From JABFSA01 sp963827515 (GTDB taxonomy: Bacteria; Acidobacteriota; Vicinamibacteria; Vicinamibacterales; UBA2999), in contig CAWHBF010000023.1 in assembly GCA_963827515.1 (NCBI GenBank), positions 124,001-188,000 on the forward strand: a stretch of DNA of 64,000 bases, read 5' to 3'. A program made the position numbers and the translations under genes. Positions 8,014-17,752 of this stretch are shown in pieces; the stretch's first letter is position 1; every line of letters starts with the position of its first letter. Below the pieces are notes generated by a model. The model ran no database searches. It was not told the origin of the DNA and was given only the letters and a program-made list of their open reading frames with translations.

Positions 8014-10911
8014 ATGACATTTGTGAGGCGGTTTCTGGTTGCTGGGATGCTGCTAGCACTCCCCGCCCTCGGCTACGCGCAGGAAGCGACGTTGACGGGA
8101 GCGGTGACCGATTCCTCGGGCGCGGTGTTGCCCGGGGTGACCGTGACGGCCGTAAACGAGGCCACGGGGAACACGTTCACCGTTGTCACTGACGATCGCG
8201 GTCTCTATCGCCTGCCGGTGCGAGTCGGTTCGTACCGGATTTCGGTGGAACTGCAGGGCTTCGCCACCGTGACCCGAAGCGGTGTGCAGCTGCTCATCGG
8301 ACAGTCGGCGGCCGTCAACCTCCAGATGTCACCCTCGACGGTGCAGGAGACCGTGACAATCACCGCCGAGGCGCCGCTGCTCACCATCAGCTCGTCGAGC
8401 CTCGGCGGCAACGTCGATCCGCAGCAGGTACAGGAGTTGCCCGTGTATGGCCGCAACTGGATGGCGCTTTCCATGCTCGCTCCGGGCAGCCGCACGTCCT
8501 CGACGAACGCGAGTACGCCGCTCCCCGATCGGAACGGCGGCGAAGCGCGTGAATTCCAGCTGAACATGGACGGCCAGCAGGTCTCGAACGAAATCGGCAC
8601 CGGGGCCCAGCCACGCTACAGCCAGGACGCCATCGCCGAATTCCAGTACCTCGCGAACCGCTTCGACGCCACGCAGGGACGCACCTCGGGCGTGCAGGTC
8701 AACGCCATCACGAAGTCCGGCACGAACGACCTGACCGGCTTGTTCCGCGCCAACTTCCGCAACTCCGACTGGTTCGATGCCGAGGAACCTGTGCTGAAGC
8801 GAAAGGTTCCTCTCGACAACCAGCAGTACAGCGTCGTGGCAGGCGGACCCATTATCAGAGACAAGCTGCACTTCTTCGGCAACTTCGAGTACGAGCGGGA
8901 GCCGCGCAGCAGCATCTGGAACACTCCCTACTCCGTATTCAACGAAGAACTGAGCGGCACGCGGACCGTGAAGATCGCCGGCGCCCGGGCGGACTACCAG
9001 ATTTCGTCTAACACCCGGTTGATGGGGAAAGGCGCCTGGGGGCGGCTATTGGAGCCGTTCGGAGCTGGCGCGTCGAACAACAGCCCGGCGGCAACGAACA
9101 CGACGGAGGAGAACAACAAGGAGGGGATCGGGCAGCTGACGCAGGTACTTTCGAACCGCGCCGTGAACGAGGTCAAGGTCGGGTATGCGTTCTTCAACCT
9201 GGCTAACGAGAACCTGACGACGTGGTCGAACCACTGGCAGAAGGCCAACGGCATCACGACCGGTTCCCCGCGCATTACGTTCACCGGCTTCGCGGTCACG
9301 GGCAACCAGAACCACCCGCGCCACCAGGACCAGGACGTCTGGACGTTCCGTGACGACTTCACGCTCTCGTACGAGGGAAAGGGACGCCACGATCTGCGCG
9401 CGGGCGGGGAGTTCCTCAGGCGCCATCAAATCCAGGCCAACTGCCGGCAGTGCATGGGCACGGTCGACGCACGCGGCGGGCCGCTGCCCTCGGAGGCCCA
9501 GCTGACAGCGTGGTTCCCCGACTGGGAGAACGCCGACACCTGGAACCTGGCAGCGATCTCCCCCCTCGTCCGCACCTACAGCATCGGGTTGGGCGACTTC
9601 GACGTCCATCTGAACTCGCAGAAAGTCGCCGCGTGGGCGCAGGACGACTGGAGGGTGTCCTCCGCCCTGACCCTCAATCTCGGATTGCGGTGGGACGCGA
9701 GCCTGAACAGTTTTGCCAACGACGTGGAGGTCCTGCCGTGGCAATACGCTGGACGACCGGAAGACTTGAACAACTTCCAGCCGCGCGTCGGTTTTGCCTA
9801 TCTGCTCACCGAACGAACAGTGCTGCGCGGCGGGACAGGTGTGTACTACGGGGACGCGCTTGGCGCTGACTTCTCGTTCGCGACAGGCAACGCGCAGGTA
9901 CTCGTCATCCAGTACCCGAATGACGGGCGGGCGAACTTCGCGTTAGACCCGACCAACGGCGCGGGCCTGCCGACCTTCGACCAGGCGCAGCGGCGCTTCT
10001 GCTACGCCAACAACAACACGCCGGGGTGCCTGATTCGCGATCTCCAGGAGTTCGTGGCGCCACCGGAATTCATCCACGTGCCGGAGACGTGGCAGACATC
10101 GATCGGCATCCAGCAGCAGTTCGGCAGCGTCACGGCAGTCACCGCTGACTACGTCTACAGCAAGGGCAGCCATGAAAAGGACGTGGTGGACAACGTCAAC
10201 CTGACGTTCAATCCCGCGACCGGCGCGAACTATCCGTCAACCGACCGTACGCGCCGGTTGGATCCGAACTGGGGCACGGTGTCGATGAACTCGCACATGG
10301 CGCGCTCCGCGTACCACGCGGTGCAGACGAGCGTGACGAAGCGCCTGAGCAACCGCTGGCAGGCATCGGCGAACTACACGCTCGCCTGGCTCTACAACGC
10401 CGATTCACGGCCGTTCACCGGCGAGCGGGACGCGTCCGGCAATATCACCTTGTTCCAGGTGCCTTTCGACACGCAGCCCGACCTCGGCGGCGAGTGGAGC
10501 CTGTCGGGCGACGACCAGCGCCATCGCTTCGTGTTCAACGGTATCTGGGAGGTCGGCGGGGGCTTCCAGGTCAGCGGCCTGCACTATATGGGCGCCGGCC
10601 TCCGGCTCGCCACCAACTACGGTGGTGACCTCCGCAGCTTCGGGGGCGGGAGCGGCCGCCTGCGGCCGGACGGCACGATCGTGCCGCGCAATACGGAGAT
10701 GAGCCCGGCGCAGCATCGCACCAACATCGGGCTGCGACAGCGCATCCCGGTACCCGGGGGGATGGCATTCGACGTGATCGCCGAGGTGTTCAATATATTC
10801 AACCAGACCAACTACGCACTCGGCACCCAGGAGAGCCAGCCGGCGAACTATCTGCAACCCGTGTCGGGGCAGTACCGCACGGCGCAGTTCGGCTTCCGCG
10901 TGACGTTCTAG
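8014..10911 (+). CDS. TonB-dependent receptor, Oar-like (intact)
   Basis: A 965-residue outer-membrane receptor, the only one of the seven in this window that is uninterrupted. The ATG at 8014 follows AGGAGG at 8002-8007 and starts a signal peptide ending GYAQ. Residues about 22-110 are the carboxypeptidase-regulatory-like (SusC/Oar type) domain, with TGAVTDSSGAVLPGVTV. The plug follows, with VQELPVYGRNW and VQVNAITKSGTND, then a 22-strand-type barrel ending in FGFRVTF. Such proteins take up large ligands across the outer membrane using TonB energy. The ligand is not indicated. It is divergent to the broken receptor at 4764-7739, with a palindrome between them, and is followed by a strong hairpin. 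Confidence 0.92.
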   Translation: MTFVRRFLVAGMLLALPALGYAQEATLTGAVTDSSGAVLPGVTVTAVNEATGNTFTVVTDDRGLYRLPVRVGSYRISVELQGFATVTRSGVQLLIGQSAAVNLQMSPSTVQETVTITAEAPLLTISSSSLGGNVDPQQVQELPVYGRNWMALSMLAPGSRTSSTNASTPLPDRNGGEAREFQLNMDGQQVSNEIGTGAQPRYSQDAIAEFQYLANRFDATQGRTSGVQVNAITKSGTNDLTGLFRANFRNSDWFDAEEPVLKRKVPLDNQQYSVVAGGPIIRDKLHFFGNFEYEREPRSSIWNTPYSVFNEELSGTRTVKIAGARADYQISSNTRLMGKGAWGRLLEPFGAGASNNSPAATNTTEENNKEGIGQLTQVLSNRAVNEVKVGYAFFNLANENLTTWSNHWQKANGITTGSPRITFTGFAVTGNQNHPRHQDQDVWTFRDDFTLSYEGKGRHDLRAGGEFLRRHQIQANCRQCMGTVDARGGPLPSEAQLTAWFPDWENADTWNLAAISPLVRTYSIGLGDFDVHLNSQKVAAWAQDDWRVSSALTLNLGLRWDASLNSFANDVEVLPWQYAGRPEDLNNFQPRVGFAYLLTERTVLRGGTGVYYGDALGADFSFATGNAQVLVIQYPNDGRANFALDPTNGAGLPTFDQAQRRFCYANNNTPGCLIRDLQEFVAPPEFIHVPETWQTSIGIQQQFGSVTAVTADYVYSKGSHEKDVVDNVNLTFNPATGANYPSTDRTRRLDPNWGTVSMNSHMARSAYHAVQTSVTKRLSNRWQASANYTLAWLYNADSRPFTGERDASGNITLFQVPFDTQPDLGGEWSLSGDDQRHRFVFNGIWEVGGGFQVSGLHYMGAGLRLATNYGGDLRSFGGGSGRLRPDGTIVPRNTEMSPAQHRTNIGLRQRIPVPGGMAFDVIAEVFNIFNQTNYALGTQESQPANYLQPVSGQYRTAQFGFRVTF

Positions 10912-10928
10912 GGCGGTTCCTCATGGCA

Positions 10929-10952
10929 GCGCGGGGGCTCCGGCCCCCGCGC
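10929..10952 (+). terminator. Strong GC hairpin after the receptor gene
   Basis: GCGCGGGGGC (10929-10938) and GCCCCCGCGC (10943-10952) form a perfect 10-bp stem with a TCCG tetraloop, 17 bases after the stop at 10911. No T-run follows, so termination may be weak or Rho-assisted. Confidence 0.6.
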
Positions 10953-10991
10953 GTTGCCACCACGCGCAGGGTAGAGCGGTTTGCGTTTCGC

Positions 10992-11049
10992 CGTAGAGCG
11001 CACGCTTCAGCGTGCGCGTGTCCGCGAAGGCTAAAGCCTCCGCTCTACG
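10992..11049. repeat. Compound inverted repeat with two internal hairpins
   Basis: Outer arms CGTAGAGCG (10992-11000) and CGCTCTACG (11041-11049) enclose two further hairpins, GCACGC-TTCA-GCGTGC and AGGCT-AA-AGCCT (11028-11039). The whole can fold as a three-way junction. It sits in the 286-base gap between the receptor (end 10911) and the cytochrome gene (end 11198), which otherwise shows no gene. Confidence 0.7.
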
Positions 11050-11197
11050 CCGAATCGAAAAGCGGTCCAGAGCCTCGCAACAAGCACAAACTCACAAACT
11101 GAAGAAGGATTCTGCAGACGGGAAACTGGAAGCAGAGCGGCGCGGGATGTCCCGTGCCGCTCTCAGGTCTGCTGAGGCAGGCGCCCCGAGGGGAAGG

Positions 11198-12148
11198 CTA
11201 CGGCTCGAGCGTAGCCAGGTATGCCGAGATCGCGACCATCTCGTCGCTGGTCAAGCGCGCGACCGGTGCCACCATGAACGAGGCGTCGATACCTTTCCGC
11301 GTGCCGTCCTTGAACCACGCCAGCTGACGGTACGTATAGATCGGGTGCATCCCCGCCAGCCTGGGGTTTGCGCCCTGACCCTTCATGTCAAGACCATGGC
11401 AGAGCCCGCACGCCATGGTCCGCCCGCCACCCGTCTCAACCAACTCCTTGCCACGCGCGATACTTCCAACGGGCACATAGGAGATGAATCCGGAGTTTGG
11501 ATCGCGCAAGCGCGCCCGCGCGGGATCCTCGGGTACGGTAATGATCCGGCCGGCAATCGGTTCCATTCCGCCGGCGGGATCCAAGAATCGCATCCGACCG
11601 TTGGCCAGGTAGCTCTTCTGCACCATGTTGGTCTCGACGACCTTCTGGAACGTCTTTCTCGGCAGTTTGGCGAAGTACTCTGCGGCCTCGAGGACCTGCG
11701 CGTCGGTCACGGCGGCGGCAATGCCGTTCATGCGCTTACCCGTCGGGTCCTTCCTGACACCGCTCTTGAAGTCGATCATCTGCTGGACCATGTAGGGCAC
11801 CGACAGGCCGGTGAGGTCAGACGACTCCGGGTGACCGAGGCCTGACATCAGGTGGCACGCACCGCAGGCCATCGCGCCCCCATTGCCCTTGACCACGCTT
11901 TGGGGGGCCGCCGGATGCTGGTCCGGGTACCAGTCTGGAGGATTGAGCAGATCGTCGATCTGCGCCTGTGTATAAGTCTTGGTGCTCTCCGGGGCGCGCT
12001 TCGGCGCGGGATCCTCCGGAAACTCTTTCTCCACCCTGTCCGGAAATGCCCACGACATGTCGGGACCAGCGGGCGGCTGCTGCGTAGCAACTCCCGCCGA
12101 AAACACGTAAAGCAGGGCAACGGCCAGCACCCATGTGATTCTGCGCAT
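11198..12148 (-). CDS. Exported diheme cytochrome c
   Basis: A 316-residue protein with a signal peptide (residues 1-22) and two c-type heme sites: CGACH at 95-99 and CGLCH at 247-251, each in a cytochrome-c domain of roughly 90 residues. GLDMKGQGANPRLAGMHPIYTYRQLAWFKDGTR is split by family-typical Pro and Met positions expected for axial ligation in c4-type domains. It should carry electrons in the periplasm between a dehydrogenase or quinol oxidase and a terminal acceptor. It is divergent to the reaction-centre-type cytochrome at 12518 across a 369-base gap, so the two may share regulation. The ORF is intact. Confidence 0.88.
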   Translation of the reverse strand: MRRITWVLAVALLYVFSAGVATQQPPAGPDMSWAFPDRVEKEFPEDPAPKRAPESTKTYTQAQIDDLLNPPDWYPDQHPAAPQSVVKGNGGAMACGACHLMSGLGHPESSDLTGLSVPYMVQQMIDFKSGVRKDPTGKRMNGIAAAVTDAQVLEAAEYFAKLPRKTFQKVVETNMVQKSYLANGRMRFLDPAGGMEPIAGRIITVPEDPARARLRDPNSGFISYVPVGSIARGKELVETGGGRTMACGLCHGLDMKGQGANPRLAGMHPIYTYRQLAWFKDGTRKGIDASFMVAPVARLTSDEMVAISAYLATLEP

Positions 12149-12184
12149 ATACGCGGCTCCTCAGAAAACCAGTTGCGGGGTGAC

Positions 12185-12292
12185 GGCTAGCTTGTAGCCA
12201 GTAGCTGGTTGCGAGACGCCATAAGCCCTCCAGTCACCGGTCGGCGTTCGCGACAACCTTCCAGCCACCAACTACAGGCTACCAGCTACCGG
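12185..12292. repeat. Inverted repeat of GGTAGCT-type units, copy 1
   Basis: The left arm (12185-12212) has TAGCTTGTAGCCAGTAGCTGG; the right arm (12261-12292) has AACTACAGGCTACCAGCTACC. Related elements occur at 13674-13803 and 25931-26006. It occupies part of the 369-base gap between two divergent cytochrome genes. In the remaining 12293-12517 I see no gene, only the leader of the next one. Confidence 0.65.
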
Positions 12293-12517
12293 CGAACAAG
12301 AACCACCAGCCCGCACATACTACGACAAACAGCAGCGAATTTCTCCGCACGTGCGGGAAAAATCACACGGCGCCGCACCACCCGATAGGCAGTGCAGACC
12401 GTCTTGCGCTGGCGCGTCGCTTGCGTGGAGTGTCGGCTGGAATAAACTCCTTTGTCGCGGCGGATGACCCGGGCGACAATCGTACCGGGACTCGACAGAG
12501 ACTCCATCGGAGGGATT

Positions 12518-13673
12518 ATGAGGTTCGGATCGAGGCGGATCATGTGTGGCGCGGCGGCCACGGCTGGGGTGTGGCTGCTGAGTGTGGCGCTCGTGGGTGG
12601 ACAGGCACCAACAGCCGCGCAGAATCAGATGCTGGCCGAGAACGTGTTCAAGAACATCACGGTTCTTCGCGGCATTCCCGTTGATGAATTCATGGGAACA
12701 ATGGGCGTCTTTTCTGCGGCGCTCGGTCTGTCCTGTGAAGATTGTCACACGGCGTCGTCGAACGACTGGGCCAACTACGCACAGGACGTCAGCCCGAAAA
12801 AAGCCATGGCGCGCCAGATGGTCCGCATGATGGCTGATATCAACAAGCAGCATTTCGGCGGTCGACAGGTCGTGAGCTGTTTTACGTGCCATCGTGGCAG
12901 CAACAGCCGTCCGAGGGTGACAGCGAGCCTAACGACTCTGTATGGCGCGCCTCCTGCCGAGGAGCTGGACGTGCTGGTCCTCCCGGCTGACCCCGGCGGC
13001 CCGACCGCCGTGCAGATTCTCGACAAGTACATCGCAGCCGTGGGCGGCGCCCAACGTGCGGCGATGCTCACGAGCTATGTGGCGAAGGGGACCTATTCGG
13101 GATACGGACCTGAGGGGGCGCCCCGACCCGTAGAAATCTACGCCAAGGCTCCGAATCAGAAGACCGTGATCGTTCGCGATCCCGAAGCTGGCGACAGCAC
13201 GACCACCTTCAACGGTACCGGTGGATGGATATCCGCACCGTTCAGGCCGATTGAGGTGCTCGAACTGCACGGAGCGGAGCTCGACTCCGCCAGAGCGGAA
13301 GCGGAGCTGCTCTTCCCCGCGAGCACCAAGCAGGTGCTCACCGGCATGCGCACCAGTAACGACTTCATCAATGACAGGACTGTGCAGGTAGTTCAGGGGA
13401 TCAAGGGTGGAGCCATCGTCACGATGTACTTCGACGAGGAGACGGGCCTCATGAGCCGGCTCGTGCGGTCAACGCCCTCACCGGTCGGCCGCCTTCCGGT
13501 CCAGATCGACTACTCCGACTACCGCGACGTCAATGGGCTAAAGATGCCGTTCAAATGGACGATGACCTGGCTGGACGGACGCTCGAACTACGAGATTGAG
13601 CGAGATCCAGCCGAACGTGACGATTGACGCGGCGAGATTCGCAAGGCCGGCGCCGCCGAAGCCCGGGAAGTAA
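12518..13673 (+). CDS. Reaction-centre-type diheme cytochrome c with C-terminal domain (frameshift near end)
   Basis: Belongs to the photosynthetic reaction-centre cytochrome c subunit family, here with only two hemes: CEDCH at 73-77 and CFTCH at 121-125 after a signal peptide. ATG 12518 is chosen because GGAGGGA precedes it. Residues about 155-370 form a second domain (LDKYIAAVGGAQR, then strands ending YRDVNGLKMPFKWTMTW) that resembles lipoprotein-sorting or MucB-like beta folds. The long open frame ends with an atypical tail at 13627; a shift at about 13597 restores SEIQPNVTIDAARFARPAPP, matching the paralogues at 58036 and 63620, with stop TAA 13671. No reaction-centre genes are present, so a role in general periplasmic electron transfer is more likely. 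Confidence 0.82.
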
Positions 13674-13803
13674 TAGCTAGGCGGTAGTTGGTATCCGGTA
13701 GCTAGTGGTAGTTGGTAGCTGGTAGGTGGCAGAGGAACAGGCTGGGCGGTTTGATGCAGGTGAACCGGTGCTACGAGCTACCGGCCTACCAGCTACGAGC
13801 CGA
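13674..13803. repeat. Inverted repeat of GGTAGCT-type units, copy 2
   Basis: The left arm (13674-13730) contains repeated GGTAGTTGGTA and GGTAGCTGGTAGG units; the right arm (13770-13800) has CTACGAGCTACCGG and CCTACCAGCTACGAG. It begins immediately after the stop of the cytochrome gene and belongs to the same family as 12185-12292 and 25931-26006. Confidence 0.7.
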
Positions 13804-13904
13804 GATCATTGCCTCCGGCAACAGCCGGGTATATATTTGAGAAACAGCCCGGAAACATTCGACCAAGACGTCGGTGGGTGTAACCCCGGCAGGAGGGTTC
13901 TACA

Positions 13905-14381
13905 GTGAGGAAGAGTTCATTCTTGGTGGTAACCGTCGCGGCAGCAGCGCTGTCGCTCTCGGGTTCGGTGTCGGCGCACCACGGTGATGCTGGCCGCTAC
14001 ATCGAAGAGGTCATCACCATCACCGGGACGGTGGTCGAGACCCAGTTGATCAACCCACACGCGATTCTGGTGTTCGATGTTGCCGACCCCAGCGGCAAGA
14101 ACGTGCGGTGGCAGGCCGAGCTGGGCGGGGCACAGGCGATGATTCGCGCCGGCTGGACCAACGACGTCAAGCCCGGGGTCAAGGTGACGCTCACTGGTCG
14201 CAGACTGAAGAGCGGCGCGCCCTACATGAACATGACCGAGCGGGCGAGAATGATCCTGGCCGACAGCGGCAAGGAAGTCTTGCGTAACGCTAACTATGGC
14301 CAGCCGCCGACAACCGGTGGCACGTCGAGCACCGGCGCGCCTGCGGCTACCGGCGCGCCCGCAGCTGCGCCCGCGAAGTGA
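13905..14381 (+). CDS. DUF6152 family exported protein, extended form
   Basis: A 158-residue small exported protein. The GTG at 13905 follows GGCAGGAGGG. A signal peptide ends SVSA, and the predicted mature chain starts with His-His (25-26). The second family mark, NPH, is at 50-52 (LINPHAILVFDV), followed by WQAELGG and a Gly-rich turn. Compared with the other six family members here it has a longer C-terminal tail rich in Thr, Gly, Ala and Pro. The beta-rich core resembles a small periplasmic barrel. Function is unknown; the His positions suggest metal binding (inference). It lies downstream of the reaction-centre-type cytochrome on the same strand. Confidence 0.8.
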   Translation: MRKSSFLVVTVAAAALSLSGSVSAHHGDAGRYIEEVITITGTVVETQLINPHAILVFDVADPSGKNVRWQAELGGAQAMIRAGWTNDVKPGVKVTLTGRRLKSGAPYMNMTERARMILADSGKEVLRNANYGQPPTTGGTSSTGAPAATGAPAAAPAK

Positions 14382-14676
14382 ATCGTCAGAGCTTCGCTCG
14401 ACAATCGCTCGGGCACTAGCGTCTCCATCAGCACCGGCGGCAGGTAACCCTGCCGCCGGCGTCCACACACAAACCAGCACAATTCGCAGGACGAAACGGA
14501 TGATGAATCTGCGTACGGCGTCAAGGCGGCATCCGTCTTCATGCGCCGCCGCGCGGGCCCAGGTCCCAAGCGTCAGCCAGGCCGGCATCGGGCTGGATGA
14601 ATAGCGCGGTACCCGTCTTCGCGCCATAATCTCGTCAGTAATTTTCAACCCGTCACAATTACCGTCTGGAGGCGTC

Positions 14677-16272
14677 ATGAGGCGCAGAGTGTTCTCAGTC
14701 ATTGCCGTAGTCTGCTTGGGGCTGTGTGTCAGCGCCTGGCGTATCGCCGCACAGGCGCCGGCCGCACCCTTGAGGCAGGTTGCCTACCTGAAGGCGTCGA
14801 ACCCGGAAGCGTACGACCACTTCGGAGAGGGCGGCGCGCTGCCAAGCCACACGGGTCAGACCGTGGCCATCAGCGGTGACGGGAACACGATTGCGATCGG
14901 CGCGCCGCACGAAGCCAGCAGCGCGACGGGGGTCAACGGCAACCAGAACGACAACGGGGCTTACAACGGGGGCGCGGTGTACGTCTACACCCGTAACGGC
15001 GGCACGTGGCAACACCAGGCGTACGTCAAGGCGTCGAACGCCGGCTCGGGCGACTATTTCGGGAGCTCCGTGGCCTTGAGCGCCGACGGCAACACCATGG
15101 CCGTGGCGGCGAACTGGGAAGCGAGCAACGCGACCGGCGTCGACGGCAATCAGGCCGACAACTCCATCCCCCAGGCGGGCGCGGTATACATCTTCACGCG
15201 TAGCGGCGGGACATGGCGTCAGCAGGCGTATCTCAAGGCTTCCAACACGGGCGAGGCAGGTGAAGCCGGAGACGGTGACCAGTTCGGCTTCTCTCTCGCG
15301 CTCAGCGACGACGGCAACACGGTGGCTGCAGGGGCGATCGCCGAGGACAGCAACGCGACCGGCGTCAACGGCAATCAGGCGGATAACTCGGCGAATTCGG
15401 CTGGCGCCGTCTACGTGTTCGCGCGGACGGGTACGACCTGGTCGCAACAGGCGTACATCAAGTCCTCGACGCCGGCGGAGTACGCGAACGGCGACCTGTT
15501 CGGCTTCTCGGTCGCGCTGAGCGCCAACGGAAGCACGCTGGCGATAGGTGCCTATGACGAGGGCGGCTCGTCGAGAACGATCAACGGCGCGATCGACAAC
15601 ATGCGCGGCGGCTCCGGCGCGGTCTACGTCTTCACACGGGCTGGTGGAATATGGAGCCGACAGGCATATCTGAAGGTTGCAACGGCCGAGCAAGGAGACT
15701 CCTGGGGCGTGTCCCTGGCAATCAGCGATGACGGGAATACACTCGTAACGGGTTCGGTCGACGAGGACTGCACGGCGACCGGCGTAAACCCAACCGGATG
15801 TGATGGCGATGTCAAGACCGATGTCTCGACTGGCGCCGTCGCTGTTTTTACTCGCGCGGGGACCACATGGAGCCAGCAGGCGTTCTTGAAGTCGTCGAAC
15901 ACTGACACGGAAGACTGGTTCGGGATTCGCACGGCGATCAGTGGGGACGGCAATACCCTGCTCGTGACAGCGTCCAACGAGGACAGCGCCTCGCAAGGCA
16001 TCAACAGCAACCAGGCCGACAATACGGCCATCGAGGCTGGTTCGGCCTATTTGTTCACCCGCAACGGCGCGACCTGGACTCAGCAGGCATACGTGAAATC
16101 GTCCAACAACCAGGAGTACGACGAGTTCGGCAATTCAGCTGCGGTCAGTCGCGACGGCCGAACGATGGTTATTGGCGCGCGCGGGGAAGACAGCAATGCG
16201 CGAGGGATCAACGGCAATCAGGCTGACAACTCCCTCGACGAAGCCGGCGCAGCCTACGTGTTCGCGCGCTAG
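14677..16272 (+). CDS. Exported seven-bladed FG-GAP beta-propeller protein
   Basis: A 531-residue protein with a signal peptide (1-25) followed by seven repeats of about 70 residues, each beginning with a variant of QAYLKASN, then FG, an (S/A)xDGNTxAxGA strand, a Gly/Asn-rich loop often containing TGVNGNQADNS, and GAVYVFTR. This is the FG-GAP (integrin alpha) repeat, and seven copies close a propeller. Such proteins bind ligands or surfaces outside the cell, and the Asp-rich strands may hold calcium. The ATG follows GGAGG. The 295 bases upstream hold no gene. It is transcribed alone. The ORF is intact and the repeats are clear at DNA level too. Confidence 0.88.
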   Translation: MRRRVFSVIAVVCLGLCVSAWRIAAQAPAAPLRQVAYLKASNPEAYDHFGEGGALPSHTGQTVAISGDGNTIAIGAPHEASSATGVNGNQNDNGAYNGGAVYVYTRNGGTWQHQAYVKASNAGSGDYFGSSVALSADGNTMAVAANWEASNATGVDGNQADNSIPQAGAVYIFTRSGGTWRQQAYLKASNTGEAGEAGDGDQFGFSLALSDDGNTVAAGAIAEDSNATGVNGNQADNSANSAGAVYVFARTGTTWSQQAYIKSSTPAEYANGDLFGFSVALSANGSTLAIGAYDEGGSSRTINGAIDNMRGGSGAVYVFTRAGGIWSRQAYLKVATAEQGDSWGVSLAISDDGNTLVTGSVDEDCTATGVNPTGCDGDVKTDVSTGAVAVFTRAGTTWSQQAFLKSSNTDTEDWFGIRTAISGDGNTLLVTASNEDSASQGINSNQADNTAIEAGSAYLFTRNGATWTQQAYVKSSNNQEYDEFGNSAAVSRDGRTMVIGARGEDSNARGINGNQADNSLDEAGAAYVFAR

Positions 16273-16426
16273 GTGATCGAGTTGACACGATAGGGGAATC
16301 GGCCAGTTGCGAACAGGGAGTCTTCGCGCCCTTGTTTCTTGCTGACGGCTGTTCCCCTGTCGTCGCCTGCCTGATGCTCACGCCTGACGCCGTGTGGTCG
16401 GTCCCCACGGACCACGTGGCGCATTG

Positions 16427-17686
16427 ATGAGCCACTCCCTCCAGATTCTCCTGCTGCTCGCGCTGGTCATCGCCGCCGCCAAATCTGCCGGCGCCCTCGC
16501 GGGAAAAATCGGACAGCCATCCGTCTTCGGCGAGATTTTCGTCGGCCTCCTGCTCGGCCCGACGCTCCTCAATTTACTGAACTGGCCGATCTTCGCCAGC
16601 GCCGATGGCGGTGCTGGCCTGACCGACTTGGTCGGCGACCTCGCGGAGATCGGCGTGCTGCTCCTGATGCTCGTGGCCGGCCTCGAGACCGACCTCCAGG
16701 AAATGCGGCGCGTCGGCAAGACCGCCTTCTGGTCCGCCCTGGGCGGCGTTGTCCTTCCCCTCGTCGGCGGTGCAGCGACGGCTGTGGCATTCGGCCTCCC
16801 GCTGTTTTGGGAAGGGATCTTCATCGGCACGATTCTGACGGCGACGAGCGTCAGCATCTCCGCGCAGACGTTGATCGAACTGGGCGCCCTGCGGACGCGC
16901 GAAGGCTCTACGATTCTTGGCGCCGCCGTCATCGACGACGTTATCGGAATCATCGTCCTGTCGCTCGTGGTCGCCGCGGCAGGGGCATCTGCCGCTGGAC
17001 TGGATCTGGCGCAGATCGGGTTCCTGGCGCTGAGGATCGCGGTTTTCTTTGGGATTGGAATCGCCGCGGGACGATGGATGACGCCGCTCCTGCAGTGGGC
17101 ATCGGGACTGCCCGTCAGTCAGGCGATCCTCGCCGTGGTCCTCGTCGTGGCCTTCATCTACTCTTGGGCGGCCGAGTACGTCGGCGCTGTCGCAGCCATC
17201 ACGGGATCGTATCTGGCAGGGGTGCTTATCGCGCAGACGCCATTCAAGCGACAGGTCGACGACGGGGTTCACCCACTCACCTACTCGATGTTCGTGCCGA
17301 TCTTTTTCGTCAACATCGGCCTGCAAGCGAACGGCCGAGAGCTCGGCAGCAGCGCCCTGTTCGCCATTTCACTGATTGCCGTCGCGATCGTGACAAAAGC
17401 ATTCGGGTGCGGTCTGTTCGCCAGGCTGTCTGGTTTCTCGACGAAAGAATCAGTGCGGGTCGGCGCCGGGATGATCTCACGAGGCGAGGTCGGACTGATC
17501 GTGGCCGGCTACGGGCTCACCCACCAGATCATCGGACGCGACGTCTTCTCAGCTTCCGTCGTCATGGTGCTGGTGACCACGATGGTGACCCCCCCGCTCC
17601 TGCGCCTCACGTTCGCGAAAGGGCGCGTGACGGGCGCGATGGTGGAAGAGACGATCGGCGGACCGCCCGAGGAAGCGCGGTCATGA
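16427..17686 (+). CDS. Cation:proton antiporter, CPA2/KefB-like
   Basis: A 419-residue integral inner-membrane protein with about 12 hydrophobic segments. Family marks in order are FGEIFVGLLLGPTLL, LTATSVSISAQTL, VIDDVIGIIVLS (the Asp pair used for ion-proton exchange) and a late SRGEVGLIVAGYG. It stops without the cytoplasmic TrkA-N/RCK domain found in KefB or KefC, so it is the short NapA/GerN-like type that exchanges Na+ or K+ for H+. ATG 16427 is chosen because it is the first codon whose product begins with a membrane-type N-terminus. It is intact, and the next gene converges on it 66 bases later. Confidence 0.9.
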   Translation: MSHSLQILLLLALVIAAAKSAGALAGKIGQPSVFGEIFVGLLLGPTLLNLLNWPIFASADGGAGLTDLVGDLAEIGVLLLMLVAGLETDLQEMRRVGKTAFWSALGGVVLPLVGGAATAVAFGLPLFWEGIFIGTILTATSVSISAQTLIELGALRTREGSTILGAAVIDDVIGIIVLSLVVAAAGASAAGLDLAQIGFLALRIAVFFGIGIAAGRWMTPLLQWASGLPVSQAILAVVLVVAFIYSWAAEYVGAVAAITGSYLAGVLIAQTPFKRQVDDGVHPLTYSMFVPIFFVNIGLQANGRELGSSALFAISLIAVAIVTKAFGCGLFARLSGFSTKESVRVGAGMISRGEVGLIVAGYGLTHQIIGRDVFSASVVMVLVTTMVTPPLLRLTFAKGRVTGAMVEETIGGPPEEARS

Positions 17687-17752
17687 GCGGCGGAATCGGC
17701 GGATCTGAAAATCGCACTAACGGCACCGCTCCACGCAGACGCAACCTGGGAG

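Noticed and set aside
12518..13673. Evidence for photosynthesis from the cytochrome family name
   Set aside because: Only two hemes, no photosystem or pigment genes here; the family is common in non-phototrophs.
14695..15996. A 433-codon minus-strand frame opposite the FG-GAP gene
   Set aside because: Mirrors the repeats of the propeller gene; not independent coding.
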